DNA of 33,057 nucleotides from assembly GCA_015655045.1 (NCBI GenBank), contig JAATFU010000006.1, positions 1 through 33,057 on the forward strand, written 5' to 3'. Below the pieces are notes generated by a model. The model did no database searches and was not told the origin of the DNA. It saw only the letters and a list, made by a program, of their open reading frames with translations. Origin of the DNA: Candidatus Saccharimonadota bacterium (lineage in GTDB: Bacteria > Patescibacteriota > Saccharimonadia > Saccharimonadales > Saccharimonadaceae). Below, piece after piece: positions 23,434-33,057 of the stretch (positions are counted from its first letter, which is position 1; each line of letters opens with the position of its first letter). Position numbers and translations under genes: made by a program.

Positions 23434-26400
23434 ATGGAGTTCGATACACGATATAAGAGTCTTAATAGGGCCCAGCGGCAAGCGGTTGATACAATTGACG
23501 GGCCCGTTATGGTTGTAGCTGGGCCTGGCACGGGAAAAACTGAGCTACTCAGTGTACGAACGGCAAACATCCTAAAGCAAACCGACACTTTACCAGAGAA
23601 CATCCTCTGCCTTACCTTTACCGATAGTGGTGCCAATGCCATGCGCGAGCGCCTAACCAGTATTATCGGCAAAGATGCCTATAAGGTTGCGGTTCATACC
23701 TTCCATAGTTTTGGTACCGAGATTATTACGCAAAATGGTCAATATTTTTATCAAGGAGCTCATTTTCGCCCAGCCGATGAACTCAGTACCTACGAGATCT
23801 TACGTGCTCTTTTTAGTGACCTAAGCTATCGCAGCCCCATTGCGAGTAAAATCAACGACGACTACACCTATCTTTCGGATAGCGCCACGGTTATTTCAGA
23901 GTTAAAAAAGAGCGGACTTACAAGCGATGAACTCCTCATTATACTTGATCATAATGATGCCGTCATCGAGAAGACAGAACAGCTATTGAGTCCTATCTTC
24001 GCCCAGAAGATCACCAAACAAACGGGCGACCTGCTTGGATCCCATATTGATATGATTCGAGCAAGCGATGAGCCAATCCAGATTCCGGGCGTTGTTTCGC
24101 TGGCCACTGTCGTGGCAGATTCTCTTCTCGACGCAACCACCGAGGCGGCCAGTACGAATTCTACAAAGCCAGTAACAGCTTGGCGTAACCAATGGTTCAA
24201 GAAGAATGAAGCCGGTAAGTTTGTTATGAAATCAGCCGAGCGACAGACAAAACTCCGCGCCCTCAGTTCAATTTACGAACAATACCTGTCTCGCATGCAG
24301 GAGGGGGAGCTCTATGATTTTGATGATATGATTTTGCGTGTGGTGCACGCGATGGAAGTCTTTGACGACCTTCGCTTTAACCTACAAGAAAAATACCAGT
24401 ACATCATGGTGGATGAGTTTCAAGATACGAACCTAGCTCAGATGCGCATTCTACACAACCTGACAAATAACGAGGTTCAGGCCGAGACACCCAACATTCT
24501 TGTCGTGGGTGATGATGACCAGGCGATTTACAGCTTCCAAGGAGCTGATATCAGTAACATCCTGAACTTTCAATCGCTCTATCCTAAAGCCCAATTAATT
24601 ACCTTAACCGATAATTATCGTTCCACCAAGCCTATCCTTGCGACTGCTCGTGAAGTCATTATCCAAGGCCAGGATCGACTTGAAAATTCAATTACGGAGC
24701 TTGATAAACAATTAGTCGCTCATAACAGCGCAACAGCCACGGAGGTCACACTGTTTGAGGCTGAAACCATTGATGATGAGCGACAATGGCTTGTGCAAGA
24801 AATTAGTTCACGCATCAAGACCGGTACTCCACCCCAAGATATTGCCGTACTCACTCGTCGGCATTATGAAATTGCCGCTCTACTACCATATTTTTCTAAA
24901 GCAGGAATTGCAGTTAACTACGAGCGTCGAGATAATGTCCTCGAACTTCCACCGCTCGTTTTACTTGAGAAGATAGCCAACCTTCTTGTCGCCATGAGTG
25001 AAGGTGATCACGACGTCGTTAATGGGCTTCTACCCGAAGTGTTGGCCCATCCTATGTGGAATATTCCTCCTCATGAATTATGGAAACTGAGTCTTCAGGC
25101 CTACGAAAACCATATGCTTTGGCTTGAGCTTATGGCAACTACACCGTTATTTGTACCTCTGTATAATTGGCTGATTACCACCGCCTTGATGGTTAAACAT
25201 TCACCACTCGAACAAATCCTAGATGAGATTATTGGAAAAGTTGAAGAGCCGATTGATGATGACGAGGTCTCCGAACAAGAAGATCCCTTTGTTGAAACAG
25301 TACTCTCGACGGATTTTATTAGTCCCTTCTTTCGCTATTTCTTTTCAGATGCTATTTTACACGATAACCCTGATGACTATCTGACCTATCTTGAAGCCCT
25401 CCGCACAATCCGCACGAAGCTCCGCGAATATCGACCTACCGAAGTGCCCACGCTCCATACGTTCCTCGAATTTATTCAACTGCATCGTCAACTCGGTAGT
25501 ACAATCAGTAGCATTCGTCGACCAGCCGAAAACAGCCAGGCGATTAGCCTGATGACAGGTCATAAATCAAAGGGACTTGAGTTTGATACAGTCTATATTC
25601 TTAACGCAACCGATAACCTATGGGGAGAACGCGCCCGTAGTCGTGCTCGCTTAATTGGTTATCCCGAAAATCTTCCATTGGCACCAGCAGGGGAGAGTAG
25701 TGATGAGCGCTTGCGCCTCTTTTACGTGGCCATGACGCGCGCCAAGCGTCATCTCATACTCAGCTATAGTACTCGGGACGATAATGGGAAAAATACTCTG
25801 CGAGCTAGTTTCTTACTTGGAGATGACTGGCAGGCTCACCTAATTCGACATGCTTCCACAACAGCCCAAGCAATTGAAACAGCCGAGCTTGCCTGGTACC
25901 AGCCAATTATCCAGACCAAGAGTGACAGCCTTAAAACACTGCTCGAACCAACATTATCTCATTACAAGCTAAGTGTGACGCATCTCCATAACTTCTTAGA
26001 CGTGACAAGAGGAGGCCCGGCTATCTTCTTGCTCCATAACCTCTTACGTTTCCCTCAGGCTCTCAGTCCAAATGCTGCCTATGGCTCGGCGGTTCATGCC
26101 GCGTTGCAGCGTGCCCATGTCCACGTTTCCGCCCATGGTGAACGACAAGCGGTCGAGGACGTCCTACGTAACTTTGAATCATCACTCGAAGAGAAGCACC
26201 TATTTGAACATGATTATAACTATTTTCTCCAAAAGGGAAGTGATGCCCTTCAGAGCTTTCTAAAAGCACGCTACGATACTTTTACGGCCGACCAAAAAGC
26301 CGAGCTAAACTTCAGCGGACAGCATGCCTTCATCGGTGATGCCCATTTAACGGGTTCACTCGACCTTGTCGATATTACTCCCGATAAATCTGTTCGTGTG

Positions 26401-26763
26401 ACGGACTACAAAACGGGCCATCCGTCGGTGTCGTGGAACGGTAAGACAGAATATGAAAAGATTAAACTCCATAAGTATAGACAACAATTACTTTTCTATA
26501 AGTTACTCATTGAACATTCAAGGGATTATCGTGGCTATCATGTTGATCAAGGCTGCCTCCAATTTATTGAACCGACTAAACAAGGTGAGATCGTTGCGCT
26601 TGAAGCCGACTTTGATACTACCGAGCTTCAACGGTTCAGCCAACTTATTGAAGCAGCTTGGAAACGAATCTGCTCACTTGATTTACCAGATATTAGCCAC
26701 TACCCTCAAACACTTAAGGGCATCTTAGCATTCGAACAAGACCTCCTTGACAATACTATCTAA
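23434..26763 (+). CDS. UvrD/RecB-type ATP-dependent DNA helicase-nuclease
   Basis: 1109 residues from ATG 23434; an upstream reading would cross the promoter. Superfamily 1 helicase motifs: Walker A GPGTGKT (30-36), DEFQDTN starting at 327, DDDQAIYSFQGAD starting at 360, SLMTGHKSKGLEFDTVY and YVAMTRAKRHL. The C-terminal third carries a RecB-family PD-(D/E)XK nuclease: GSAVH with His888, GSLDLVD with Asp977 and DYKTG at 991-995, so the nuclease looks active. This single-chain layout resembles AddA/AdnA/AdnB-type end-resecting enzymes in double-strand-break repair. No second subunit gene is adjacent. It lies 12 kb from a Gam-like DNA-end protein that would be expected to oppose such an enzyme. 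Confidence 0.94.
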   Translation: MEFDTRYKSLNRAQRQAVDTIDGPVMVVAGPGTGKTELLSVRTANILKQTDTLPENILCLTFTDSGANAMRERLTSIIGKDAYKVAVHTFHSFGTEIITQNGQYFYQGAHFRPADELSTYEILRALFSDLSYRSPIASKINDDYTYLSDSATVISELKKSGLTSDELLIILDHNDAVIEKTEQLLSPIFAQKITKQTGDLLGSHIDMIRASDEPIQIPGVVSLATVVADSLLDATTEAASTNSTKPVTAWRNQWFKKNEAGKFVMKSAERQTKLRALSSIYEQYLSRMQEGELYDFDDMILRVVHAMEVFDDLRFNLQEKYQYIMVDEFQDTNLAQMRILHNLTNNEVQAETPNILVVGDDDQAIYSFQGADISNILNFQSLYPKAQLITLTDNYRSTKPILATAREVIIQGQDRLENSITELDKQLVAHNSATATEVTLFEAETIDDERQWLVQEISSRIKTGTPPQDIAVLTRRHYEIAALLPYFSKAGIAVNYERRDNVLELPPLVLLEKIANLLVAMSEGDHDVVNGLLPEVLAHPMWNIPPHELWKLSLQAYENHMLWLELMATTPLFVPLYNWLITTALMVKHSPLEQILDEIIGKVEEPIDDDEVSEQEDPFVETVLSTDFISPFFRYFFSDAILHDNPDDYLTYLEALRTIRTKLREYRPTEVPTLHTFLEFIQLHRQLGSTISSIRRPAENSQAISLMTGHKSKGLEFDTVYILNATDNLWGERARSRARLIGYPENLPLAPAGESSDERLRLFYVAMTRAKRHLILSYSTRDDNGKNTLRASFLLGDDWQAHLIRHASTTAQAIETAELAWYQPIIQTKSDSLKTLLEPTLSHYKLSVTHLHNFLDVTRGGPAIFLLHNLLRFPQALSPNAAYGSAVHAALQRAHVHVSAHGERQAVEDVLRNFESSLEEKHLFEHDYNYFLQKGSDALQSFLKARYDTFTADQKAELNFSGQHAFIGDAHLTGSLDLVDITPDKSVRVTDYKTGHPSVSWNGKTEYEKIKLHKYRQQLLFYKLLIEHSRDYRGYHVDQGCLQFIEPTKQGEIVALEADFDTTELQRFSQLIEAAWKRICSLDLPDISHYPQTLKGILAFEQDLLDNTI

Positions 26764-26766
26764 GTA

Positions 26767-26795
26767 TTGACATATAGTCCTACACTTGATAGGAT
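26767..26795 (+). promoter_or_regulatory. Strong consensus promoter for the structured RNA/48-codon ORF region
   Basis: TTGACA (26767-26772), 17 nt, TAGGAT (26790-26795); GATAAT overlaps at 26793-26798. It begins 4 nt after the helicase stop. It is the best -35 in this part of the window and is followed by structured sequence rather than by an ORF. Confidence 0.75.
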
Positions 26796-26801
26796 AATTA
26801 G

Positions 26802-26945
26802 TGCGCAAAGACTTGAGAGAATAGAAAATTGGTTATAACAATGTTGTTGCTGATTTTCTATTCTTTCGTCAATGCCGTTCATTGATAAAGGATAGTGCGA
26901 ACCTGAGTATCCCGGATATACATATCCTAATACTCAGATTATTTT
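26802..26945 (+). ncRNA. Candidate structured small RNA or leader with three hairpins and a terminator-like end
   Basis: About 144 nt after the promoter holds no ORF but three ordered inverted repeats. H1: 26815-26829 with 26853-26867, 15 bp with one G-U, loop 23 nt. H2: TCAATG (26869-26874) with CATTGA (26880-26885), loop 5 nt. H3: CTGAGTAT (26903-26910) with ATACTCAG (26930-26937), containing an inner GGATAT/ATATCC stem, and followed by ATTATTTT, an intrinsic-terminator look. It could be a free sRNA, or a leader in which H3 attenuates the downstream ORF and tRNA. H1 could also serve as terminator for the helicase gene. It does not show the SRP, 6S or tmRNA signatures I know. Confidence 0.5.
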
Positions 26946-26984
26946 GACCACCCAAAACCAGATTCACCCTAAGGAGGTGAAGAA

Positions 26985-27131
26985 GTGGCATCAAACGAAA
27001 TCCAAGCCATCCGCGATGCTCATGCCAAGGGAGACGCACAGGCAGAGCAAAAGGCGTATGACAAATACGCCGCGCAGCTGACGGCCAGCGGCCAGCAGGG
27101 GAGTATCAAACCACTCTCGGAACTCCGCTAA
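26985..27131 (+). CDS. Small (48-residue) hydrophilic protein with extreme Shine-Dalgarno
   Basis: GTG 26985 to TAA 27129-27131. It is preceded by TAAGGAGGTGA (26970-26980), 11 nt fully complementary to the canonical 3' end of bacterial 16S rRNA, with GGAGG 7 nt from the start. The protein is soluble, helical, Ala/Gln/Lys/Asp-rich (IRDAHAKGDAQAEQKAYDKY) and lacks Cys and Trp. Codons are visibly richer in G/C than in the neighbours. No family is recognised. The strong ribosome site, the consensus promoter upstream and a hairpin downstream suggest high expression. Confidence 0.65.
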   Translation: MASNEIQAIRDAHAKGDAQAEQKAYDKYAAQLTASGQQGSIKPLSELR

Positions 27132-27156
27132 ACGACTCGGGCCAGAAGCACTACCT

Positions 27157-27181
27157 CCAGGTGTCCTAAAAAAGCACCTGG
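27157..27181 (+). terminator. Hairpin after the 48-codon ORF
   Basis: CCAGGTG (27157-27163) pairs with CACCTGG (27175-27181) around an A-rich 11-nt loop. No T-run follows and the tRNA-like sequence starts 6 nt later, so it may be a processing element rather than a terminator. Confidence 0.4.
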
Positions 27182-27186
27182 ATCCC

Positions 27187-27260
27187 GACAATGTAGCTCA
27201 GTAGGTAGAGCAGTCTCTTCACTCAAGAGATAGTCGCAGGTTCAAGTCCTGTCATTGTCA
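27187..27260 (+). tRNA. tRNA-like gene with abnormal anticodon arm, isotype undetermined
   Basis: The 74-nt sequence has a perfect acceptor stem (GACAATG/CATTGTC, discriminator A), D arm GCTC-AGTAGGTA-GAGC and T arm GCAGG-TTCAAGT-CCTGT. The anticodon arm does not fit the standard: between A26 and the T stem there are 23 nt that pair as GTCTC/GAGAT with a 9-nt loop TTCACTCAA, or 6 bp with a 7-nt loop TCACTCA lacking U33, leaving only a 4-nt variable loop. Read with U33 the triplet would be CAC (Val), followed by an extra TC; other readings (CTC, Glu; ACT, Ser) are possible. CCA is not encoded, unlike in tRNA-Gln here. It may be a degenerate or unusual tRNA. It sits behind the 48-codon ORF and before a strong terminator. 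Confidence 0.6.
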
Positions 27261-27265
27261 CTCAC

Positions 27266-27305
27266 GCCCGCCATTATTTTGGTTTATGCCAAAGTAATGG
27301 CGGGC
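27266..27305 (+). terminator. Intrinsic terminator after the tRNA-like gene
   Basis: GCCCGCCATTA pairs with TAATGGCGGGC, with an inner TTTGG/CCAAA, and is followed by TCTATTACTTTT. It is a strong GC-rich hairpin that separates the upstream unit from dus. Confidence 0.8.
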
Positions 27306-27336
27306 TCTATTACTTTTATGAGATAATTATTAAACC

Positions 27337-28299
27337 ATGACTACATTCTGGAACAACCTCACCAAACCTTTCTTCATCCTTGCTCCAATGGAAGCAGTTA
27401 GTGATGTAGTTTTCCGTCATGTCATCGCAGAGGCAAGTCGACCCGATATTTTCTTCACCGAATTCACCAACGCCGCAAGTTTTGTTAGTGAGAAGGGCAC
27501 ACGCAGTACCCGTGGTCGACTGGCGTTTACAGACGATGAACAACCAATGGTTGCCCAAATCTGGGGTAATCAGCCCGAGCAGTTTATCCAGATGAGCCAA
27601 GGCCTCAAAGAACTTGGCTTTAGCGGGATTGATATTAATATGGGATGCCCAGATAAATCCGTGGTGCGTAATGGGTCAGGTAGCGGCCTAATTCGTACCC
27701 CAGAGCTCGCTGGTGAGCTGATCGCCGCCGCTAAGACAAGTGGCCTCCCCGTCAGTGTTAAGACCCGCCTTGGCGATATTAAGCCAGAAGAGTGGCGTAA
27801 TTGGCTAACGTATATTCTAAAACAAGATATTGTTAACCTCACGATTCACTTGCGAACGCGCTCGGAAATGAGCAAAGTACCCGCTCACTACGAGTTAATC
27901 AGTGACATTAAGAAGCTTCGTGATGAACTCGCTCCACACACTCTACTCACAATTAATGGTGATATTCGTGACCGTCAACACGGCGAAGAGTTAGCGAAAC
28001 AATACGGAGTTGATGGTATTATGATTGGCCGCGGCGTATTCCATAATCCATTCGCCTTTGAGAAAGAAGGCCGCGAACATACCCGCGAAGAACTACTTGG
28101 TTTATTACAGCTTCAACTTAATCTCCATGATAAATATTCGATCGAACTCGAACCACGAAAGTTCGATCCACTTAAACGATTCTTCAAGATTTACATCCGC
28201 GACTTCCCGGGAGCAAGTGAACTCCGCGAACAGCTTATGCATACAAAAAGCACCGATGAGGTGCGTCAAACAATAGCAACATTTTATAATAACAAGTAG
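27337..28299 (+). CDS. dus: tRNA-dihydrouridine synthase
   Basis: 320 residues of the FMN-dependent Dus family, which reduces uridine to dihydrouridine in tRNA D-loops. LAPMEAVSD (15-23) is the N-terminal FMN signature. The catalytic cysteine is in [18 protein letters not shown] (Cys104). Further on, SVKTRLG, the region around [13 protein letters not shown] (phosphate and tRNA contacts), and [18 protein letters not shown] are all in place, so the enzyme should be active. Which Dus subgroup and which uridine it modifies cannot be told. GATAAT lies 9 nt before ATG 27337, so the leader is very short. It follows a tRNA gene, but a strong terminator lies between. Confidence 0.95.
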   Translation: MTTFWNNLTKPFFILAPMEAVSDVVFRHVIAEASRPDIFFTEFTNAASFVSEKGTRSTRGRLAFTDDEQPMVAQIWGNQPEQFIQMSQGLKELGFSGIDINMGCPDKSVVRNGSGSGLIRTPELAGELIAAAKTSGLPVSVKTRLGDIKPEEWRNWLTYILKQDIVNLTIHLRTRSEMSKVPAHYELISDIKKLRDELAPHTLLTINGDIRDRQHGEELAKQYGVDGIMIGRGVFHNPFAFEKEGREHTREELLGLLQLQLNLHDKYSIELEPRKFDPLKRFFKIYIRDFPGASELREQLMHTKSTDEVRQTIATFYNNK

Positions 28300-28312
28300 A
28301 AGATAGGACCTC

Positions 28313-28354
28313 CCTAACGCGGCGCGAATTTATATAGACACGCGCCGCGTTAGG
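28313..28354. terminator. Bidirectional hairpin between dus and plsC
   Basis: 14-bp perfect stem (28313-28326 with 28341-28354), very GC-rich, with a 14-nt AT-rich loop, between convergent genes. No T-run on either side. Confidence 0.7.
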
Positions 28355-28365
28355 TAAGTAGCGGC

Positions 28366-29121
28366 TCATTCGCCCTCGATAGGAGTATATTCCGAATCAC
28401 TTTCCTGTCCCGAGAGTTCTTGAATTGCCTGCATAATTCTGCTTGTCGCGGCCTTATCTCGCGAAGTACCAAAGAGCGTCAATTGATGCTCGTGCTTCGG
28501 TACTTCGATCGGATCACCAATCCTGACGATAATGCGCCGACCCTTCAGCCAGAGCCGCCAGAACTTCCCAAAACTTAGCTCACCGCGCCGATATGGACCA
28601 AGTAAGCCCAACATTGTCGAGCCAATGGGATTAAAAGTATCCGTCCCTATCAGCCCAACCGGCAGAACATAGCCTCCAACACTGCGTAGCGTTCGAGCTA
28701 ATCCGGTGTGCCCTTTATGAAGCTTGCCATCACGAGACCGAGTTCCTTCCGGATAGACAGTCAGGGGGTCTCTGTGCTCAGCCAGAAGCATTACCCCCTG
28801 GTCAAGCGCTTTTTGAGACTTCTTGGCGTCCTTCCTCGGCATCGGAATCTGCCGAGTTTGGGTGAGAAACCATCGTATTGCAGCACCCCAGCGCCCTGGA
28901 AGCTCCATGTACGAGGACTTCATGTAGAAATGTACTGGCGAATGAAGAAACACTACCGCCAACACAAACGAATCAAACTCAGAGAGATGATTCGACGCGA
29001 TTGCCCATGAACTTCCACGAGGTATCTTTTTGCGATTTTTACGACCCTCGACTCGTATGTGAACCCGGAGCAGTACCAGCATGACGCGGAATGTATACCG
29101 CGCGAGGAAATGAACCCACAA
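28366..29121 (-). CDS. plsC: 1-acyl-glycerol-3-phosphate acyltransferase, PlsC family
   Basis: 251 residues from TTG 29121, with AAGGAAGG about 9 nt upstream. Motif I NHLSEFD gives the catalytic HX4D (His45, Asp50); motif III YPEGTRS (123-129) binds the glycerol-phosphate. An N-terminal hydrophobic stretch probably dips into the membrane. Family members transfer an acyl chain to lysophosphatidic acid. CPR bacteria often lack full lipid synthesis, so it may remodel lipids taken from a host (inference). It is parallel to and downstream of the ATP synthase genes, but a hairpin (29210-29228) and its own TATGAT suggest separate transcription. Confidence 0.9.
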   Translation of the reverse strand: MWVHFLARYTFRVMLVLLRVHIRVEGRKNRKKIPRGSSWAIASNHLSEFDSFVLAVVFLHSPVHFYMKSSYMELPGRWGAAIRWFLTQTRQIPMPRKDAKKSQKALDQGVMLLAEHRDPLTVYPEGTRSRDGKLHKGHTGLARTLRSVGGYVLPVGLIGTDTFNPIGSTMLGLLGPYRRGELSFGKFWRLWLKGRRIIVRIGDPIEVPKHEHQLTLFGTSRDKAATSRIMQAIQELSGQESDSEYTPIEGE

Positions 29122-29203
29122 CTTAAAGCACCTTCCTTATCTTCTACTTGTTAAGTATCCTCAGATCAAGACTACGACTGTAGCAATCCCGAAAGACTAT
29201 CGC

Positions 29204-29228
29204 TATCATACCCTTCTAGCTGAAGGGT
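29204..29228 (-). promoter_or_regulatory. Hairpin after atpC and -10 for plsC
   Basis: ACCCTTC (29210-29216) pairs with GAAGGGT (29222-29228) around 5 nt, soon after the atpC stop on the minus strand. TATGAT (29206-29211, minus) directly follows the stem. No T-run is seen, so termination may be partial. The 29122-29254 gap holds nothing else recognisable. Confidence 0.4.
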
Positions 29229-29254
29229 GGCAAACGTAAGCATGATGGACATAT

Positions 29255-29680
29255 CTACAAGTTACGACGACGGCGACGTAGGCCTGCAACTTTCAAGCGA
29301 ACTGCATGGCGATCGATCAGTTCACGGGCATGTTCAAGTTCAACTTGATCCTTAGCATTATCACGCAGCTCGATGGCTCGACCAAGTGCGGCTTTTGATT
29401 CAGCCTCGATAATATCATCACCACTATCAGCCTCATCAACAAGTACTTTCACATATTGTGGGGTTACCTCAATAATACCGCCACTGACCGCGTAGTAATC
29501 AAGATCCTCGTCTGCGTCAGCCTTATTATAGCGAACAACAATTGCGCCAGGCACGGCGAGTGATACGAGATGCTCATGACCCGGAAAGACAGCAATCTCA
29601 CCAGCAGCCGTAGGCATAATAAGCTCATACGCCATTCGATCGACTTTAATGCCAAGGAGGGTAATGAGCTGAAACTGCAT
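29255..29680 (-). CDS. atpC: ATP synthase epsilon subunit
   Basis: 141 residues, normal length. The N-terminal beta-sandwich domain is clear (MQFQLITLLGIKVDRMAYELIMPTAAGEI, here split over two strands; FPGHEHLVSLAVPGAIVV), with the expected AVSGGIIEV. The helical hairpin follows (residues about 90-130), and the end is very Arg-rich. It forms the central stalk of F1 with gamma and restrains ATP hydrolysis. The start is 2 nt after the atpD stop. Last gene of the operon. Confidence 0.93.
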   Translation of the reverse strand: MQFQLITLLGIKVDRMAYELIMPTAAGEIAVFPGHEHLVSLAVPGAIVVRYNKADADEDLDYYAVSGGIIEVTPQYVKVLVDEADSGDDIIEAESKAALGRAIELRDNAKDQVELEHARELIDRHAVRLKVAGLRRRRRNL

Positions 29681-29682
29681 AA

Positions 29683-31964
<2,282 letters not shown>

Positions 31965-31970
31965 CGAGAC

Positions 31971-33057
31971 TTACCCCTCAAAGCCTTTCGCAACAGCCCG
32001 AGCAGTTGTATCCATGGCCTTTAGCTGCTCGTCAGTGGGTGCGCCACCCTTATTCAGTTCGCGCATATCTGGCTTATGGTCACTCCAGAGACGAGTTAAG
32101 AAGGCTGCTTGTGCATCCTTTATCTGAGCAGGGGGGACACTATCAAAGAGTCCAGTCGAAACGGCGTGAATACTCGCAACTTGCTCCCAAATACTTGCTG
32201 GCTGATATTGTGGCTGTTTCAAAAGCTCAGTAAGGCGTTGTCCCTTATCAATTTGGGCTTTTGTTTCGGCATCGAGGTCACTACCAAACTGAGTAAAGCT
32301 GGCGAGTTCGCGGAATTGAGAAAGCCCAAGCTTTAAGTGAGAACCCACTGATTTGATAGCTTTTGTCTGAGCAGCTCCACCAACTCGGCTAACCGATAGG
32401 CCAGCGGAAATAGCCGGTCGTATACCTTGATAGAAGAGATCTGTCTCAAGGAAAATCTGCCCATCAGTAATAGAAATAACATTGGTTGGAATATAGGCAC
32501 TAATATCTCCAGCCTGCGTTTCAATGATCGGGAGAGCTGTGAGCGAACCAGAACCAAGCTCATCACTAAGTTTAGCGGAACGCTCAAGGAGGCGAGAGTG
32601 CAGATAAAAGACATCGCCCGGATATGCCTCACGTCCTGGCGGTCGACGCAACAGCAATGACATCTGGCGATAAGCGACAGCATGCTTTGTGAGGTCATCA
32701 TAAATCATCAGAGCATGCTGGCCATTATCTCGAAAATATTCGCCCATAGCTGTTCCCGCGTACGGTGCAAGGTAGAGAAGAGAGGCAGGATCGGCCGGAC
32801 TGGTCACAACAATAATAGTCTGCTCCATCACGCCCTCTTCCTTGAGGCGCTCCACAAGGCGAGCAACCTTAGAAAGTTTCTGTCCAATCGCAACGTAGAC
32901 ATTAACTACACCAGTCTTTTGTTTGGCTTGGTTAATCATAGTATCGATCACGAGAGCTGTTTTACCTGTTTGGCGGTCACCAATAATAAGCTCACGTTGA
33001 CCTCGGCCAATCGGAAACATCGCATCAATAGCCATTACACCCGTCATCAGTGGCTCA
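31971..33057 (-). CDS. atpA: ATP synthase alpha subunit, C-terminal about 362 residues (runs off the right edge)
   Basis: The frame is open through the window edge: residues E-P-L precede the first internal Met at 33047, so that Met is not the start. The visible part begins just before the nucleotide-binding domain: [20 protein letters not shown] contains Walker A (split here over GDRQTGKT). [22 protein letters not shown] and [20 protein letters not shown] follow, typical of alpha. The C-terminal helical domain is complete. The missing N-terminal beta-barrel is of about 140 residues. The order alpha-gamma-beta-epsilon is the standard atp operon order. Confidence 0.96.
   Translation of the reverse strand, partial: EPLMTGVMAIDAMFPIGRGQRELIIGDRQTGKTALVIDTMINQAKQKTGVVNVYVAIGQKLSKVARLVERLKEEGVMEQTIIVVTSPADPASLLYLAPYAGTAMGEYFRDNGQHALMIYDDLTKHAVAYRQMSLLLRRPPGREAYPGDVFYLHSRLLERSAKLSDELGSGSLTALPIIETQAGDISAYIPTNVISITDGQIFLETDLFYQGIRPAISAGLSVSRVGGAAQTKAIKSVGSHLKLGLSQFRELASFTQFGSDLDAETKAQIDKGQRLTELLKQPQYQPASIWEQVASIHAVSTGLFDSVPPAQIKDAQAAFLTRLWSDHKPDMRELNKGGAPTDEQLKAMDTTARAVAKGFEG

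Noticed and set aside
27187-27260. Opal-decoding tRNA (anticodon UCA) as in UGA-recoding CPR lineages
   Set aside because: UCA can be placed after a U, but then the anticodon stem no longer pairs; and UGA is used as a genuine stop (crtI, crtYe).

Overview
The window looks like a chromosome segment of a Candidate Phyla Radiation (Patescibacteria) bacterium, most likely Saccharibacteria. This is inferred from gene content and style and is not proven: pilin-like surface proteins with N-terminal prepilin signals, a phosphoketolase/acetate kinase energy module, an F-type ATP synthase, compact genes, short gaps, and many genes that appear to start directly at the transcription start. TGA is used as a stop (for example at the end of crtI), which argues against the UGA-recoding CPR lineages.

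Layout. 1-1655: two tandem minus-strand pilin-like genes. One is cut by the window edge; the other carries a C-terminal formylglycine-generating-enzyme/C-type-lectin-like domain. 1670-5267: phosphoketolase and acetate kinase operon (minus). 5357-5560: small membrane ORF with an in-frame amber codon. 5593-6099: unknown protein. 6161-8778: divergent TetR regulator and two-gene ABC-2 efflux pump, with twin palindromic operators between them. 8775-9758: multi-pass membrane protein, probably DUF5692. 9999-10496: DinB/DUF664-like protein. 10604-11642: a Mu-Gam-like DNA-end-binding protein behind two small unknown genes (minus). 11751-16588: six tightly overlapping genes, crtE-crtB-crtI-crtYe-crtYf-crtEb, in the order of the actinobacterial C50 carotenoid operons. 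16647-16721: tRNA-Gln(CUG). 16764-18080: TRAM-domain RNA m5U methyltransferase. 18138-22843: two paralogous pilin-FN3 surface proteins, each followed by a small membrane-anchored partner. 22868-26763: unknown protein divergent from a UvrD/RecB-type helicase-nuclease. 26767-27260: strong promoter, structured RNA region, 48-codon ORF with an extreme Shine-Dalgarno sequence, and an aberrant tRNA. 27337-28299: tRNA-dihydrouridine synthase. 28366-29121: PlsC-like acyltransferase. 29255-33057: atpA (partial)-atpG-atpD-atpC (minus).

How it fits together. Phosphoketolase makes acetyl-phosphate and acetate kinase turns it into ATP; the F-type ATPase couples ATP to the proton gradient. The carotenoid operon encodes every step from isoprenyl diphosphates to a cyclised C50 carotenoid, but no IPP/DMAPP synthesis gene is seen here. 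A lipid- and actinobacterium-associated episymbiont could obtain the operon and the precursors from its host (inference). The pilin-like proteins with FN3 or lectin-like heads are plausible host-contact factors.

A general feature is that first genes of transcripts repeatedly show a -10 box exactly 6-7 nt before the start codon, indicating leaderless mRNAs, while operon-internal genes rely on Shine-Dalgarno sites or stop/start overlap.
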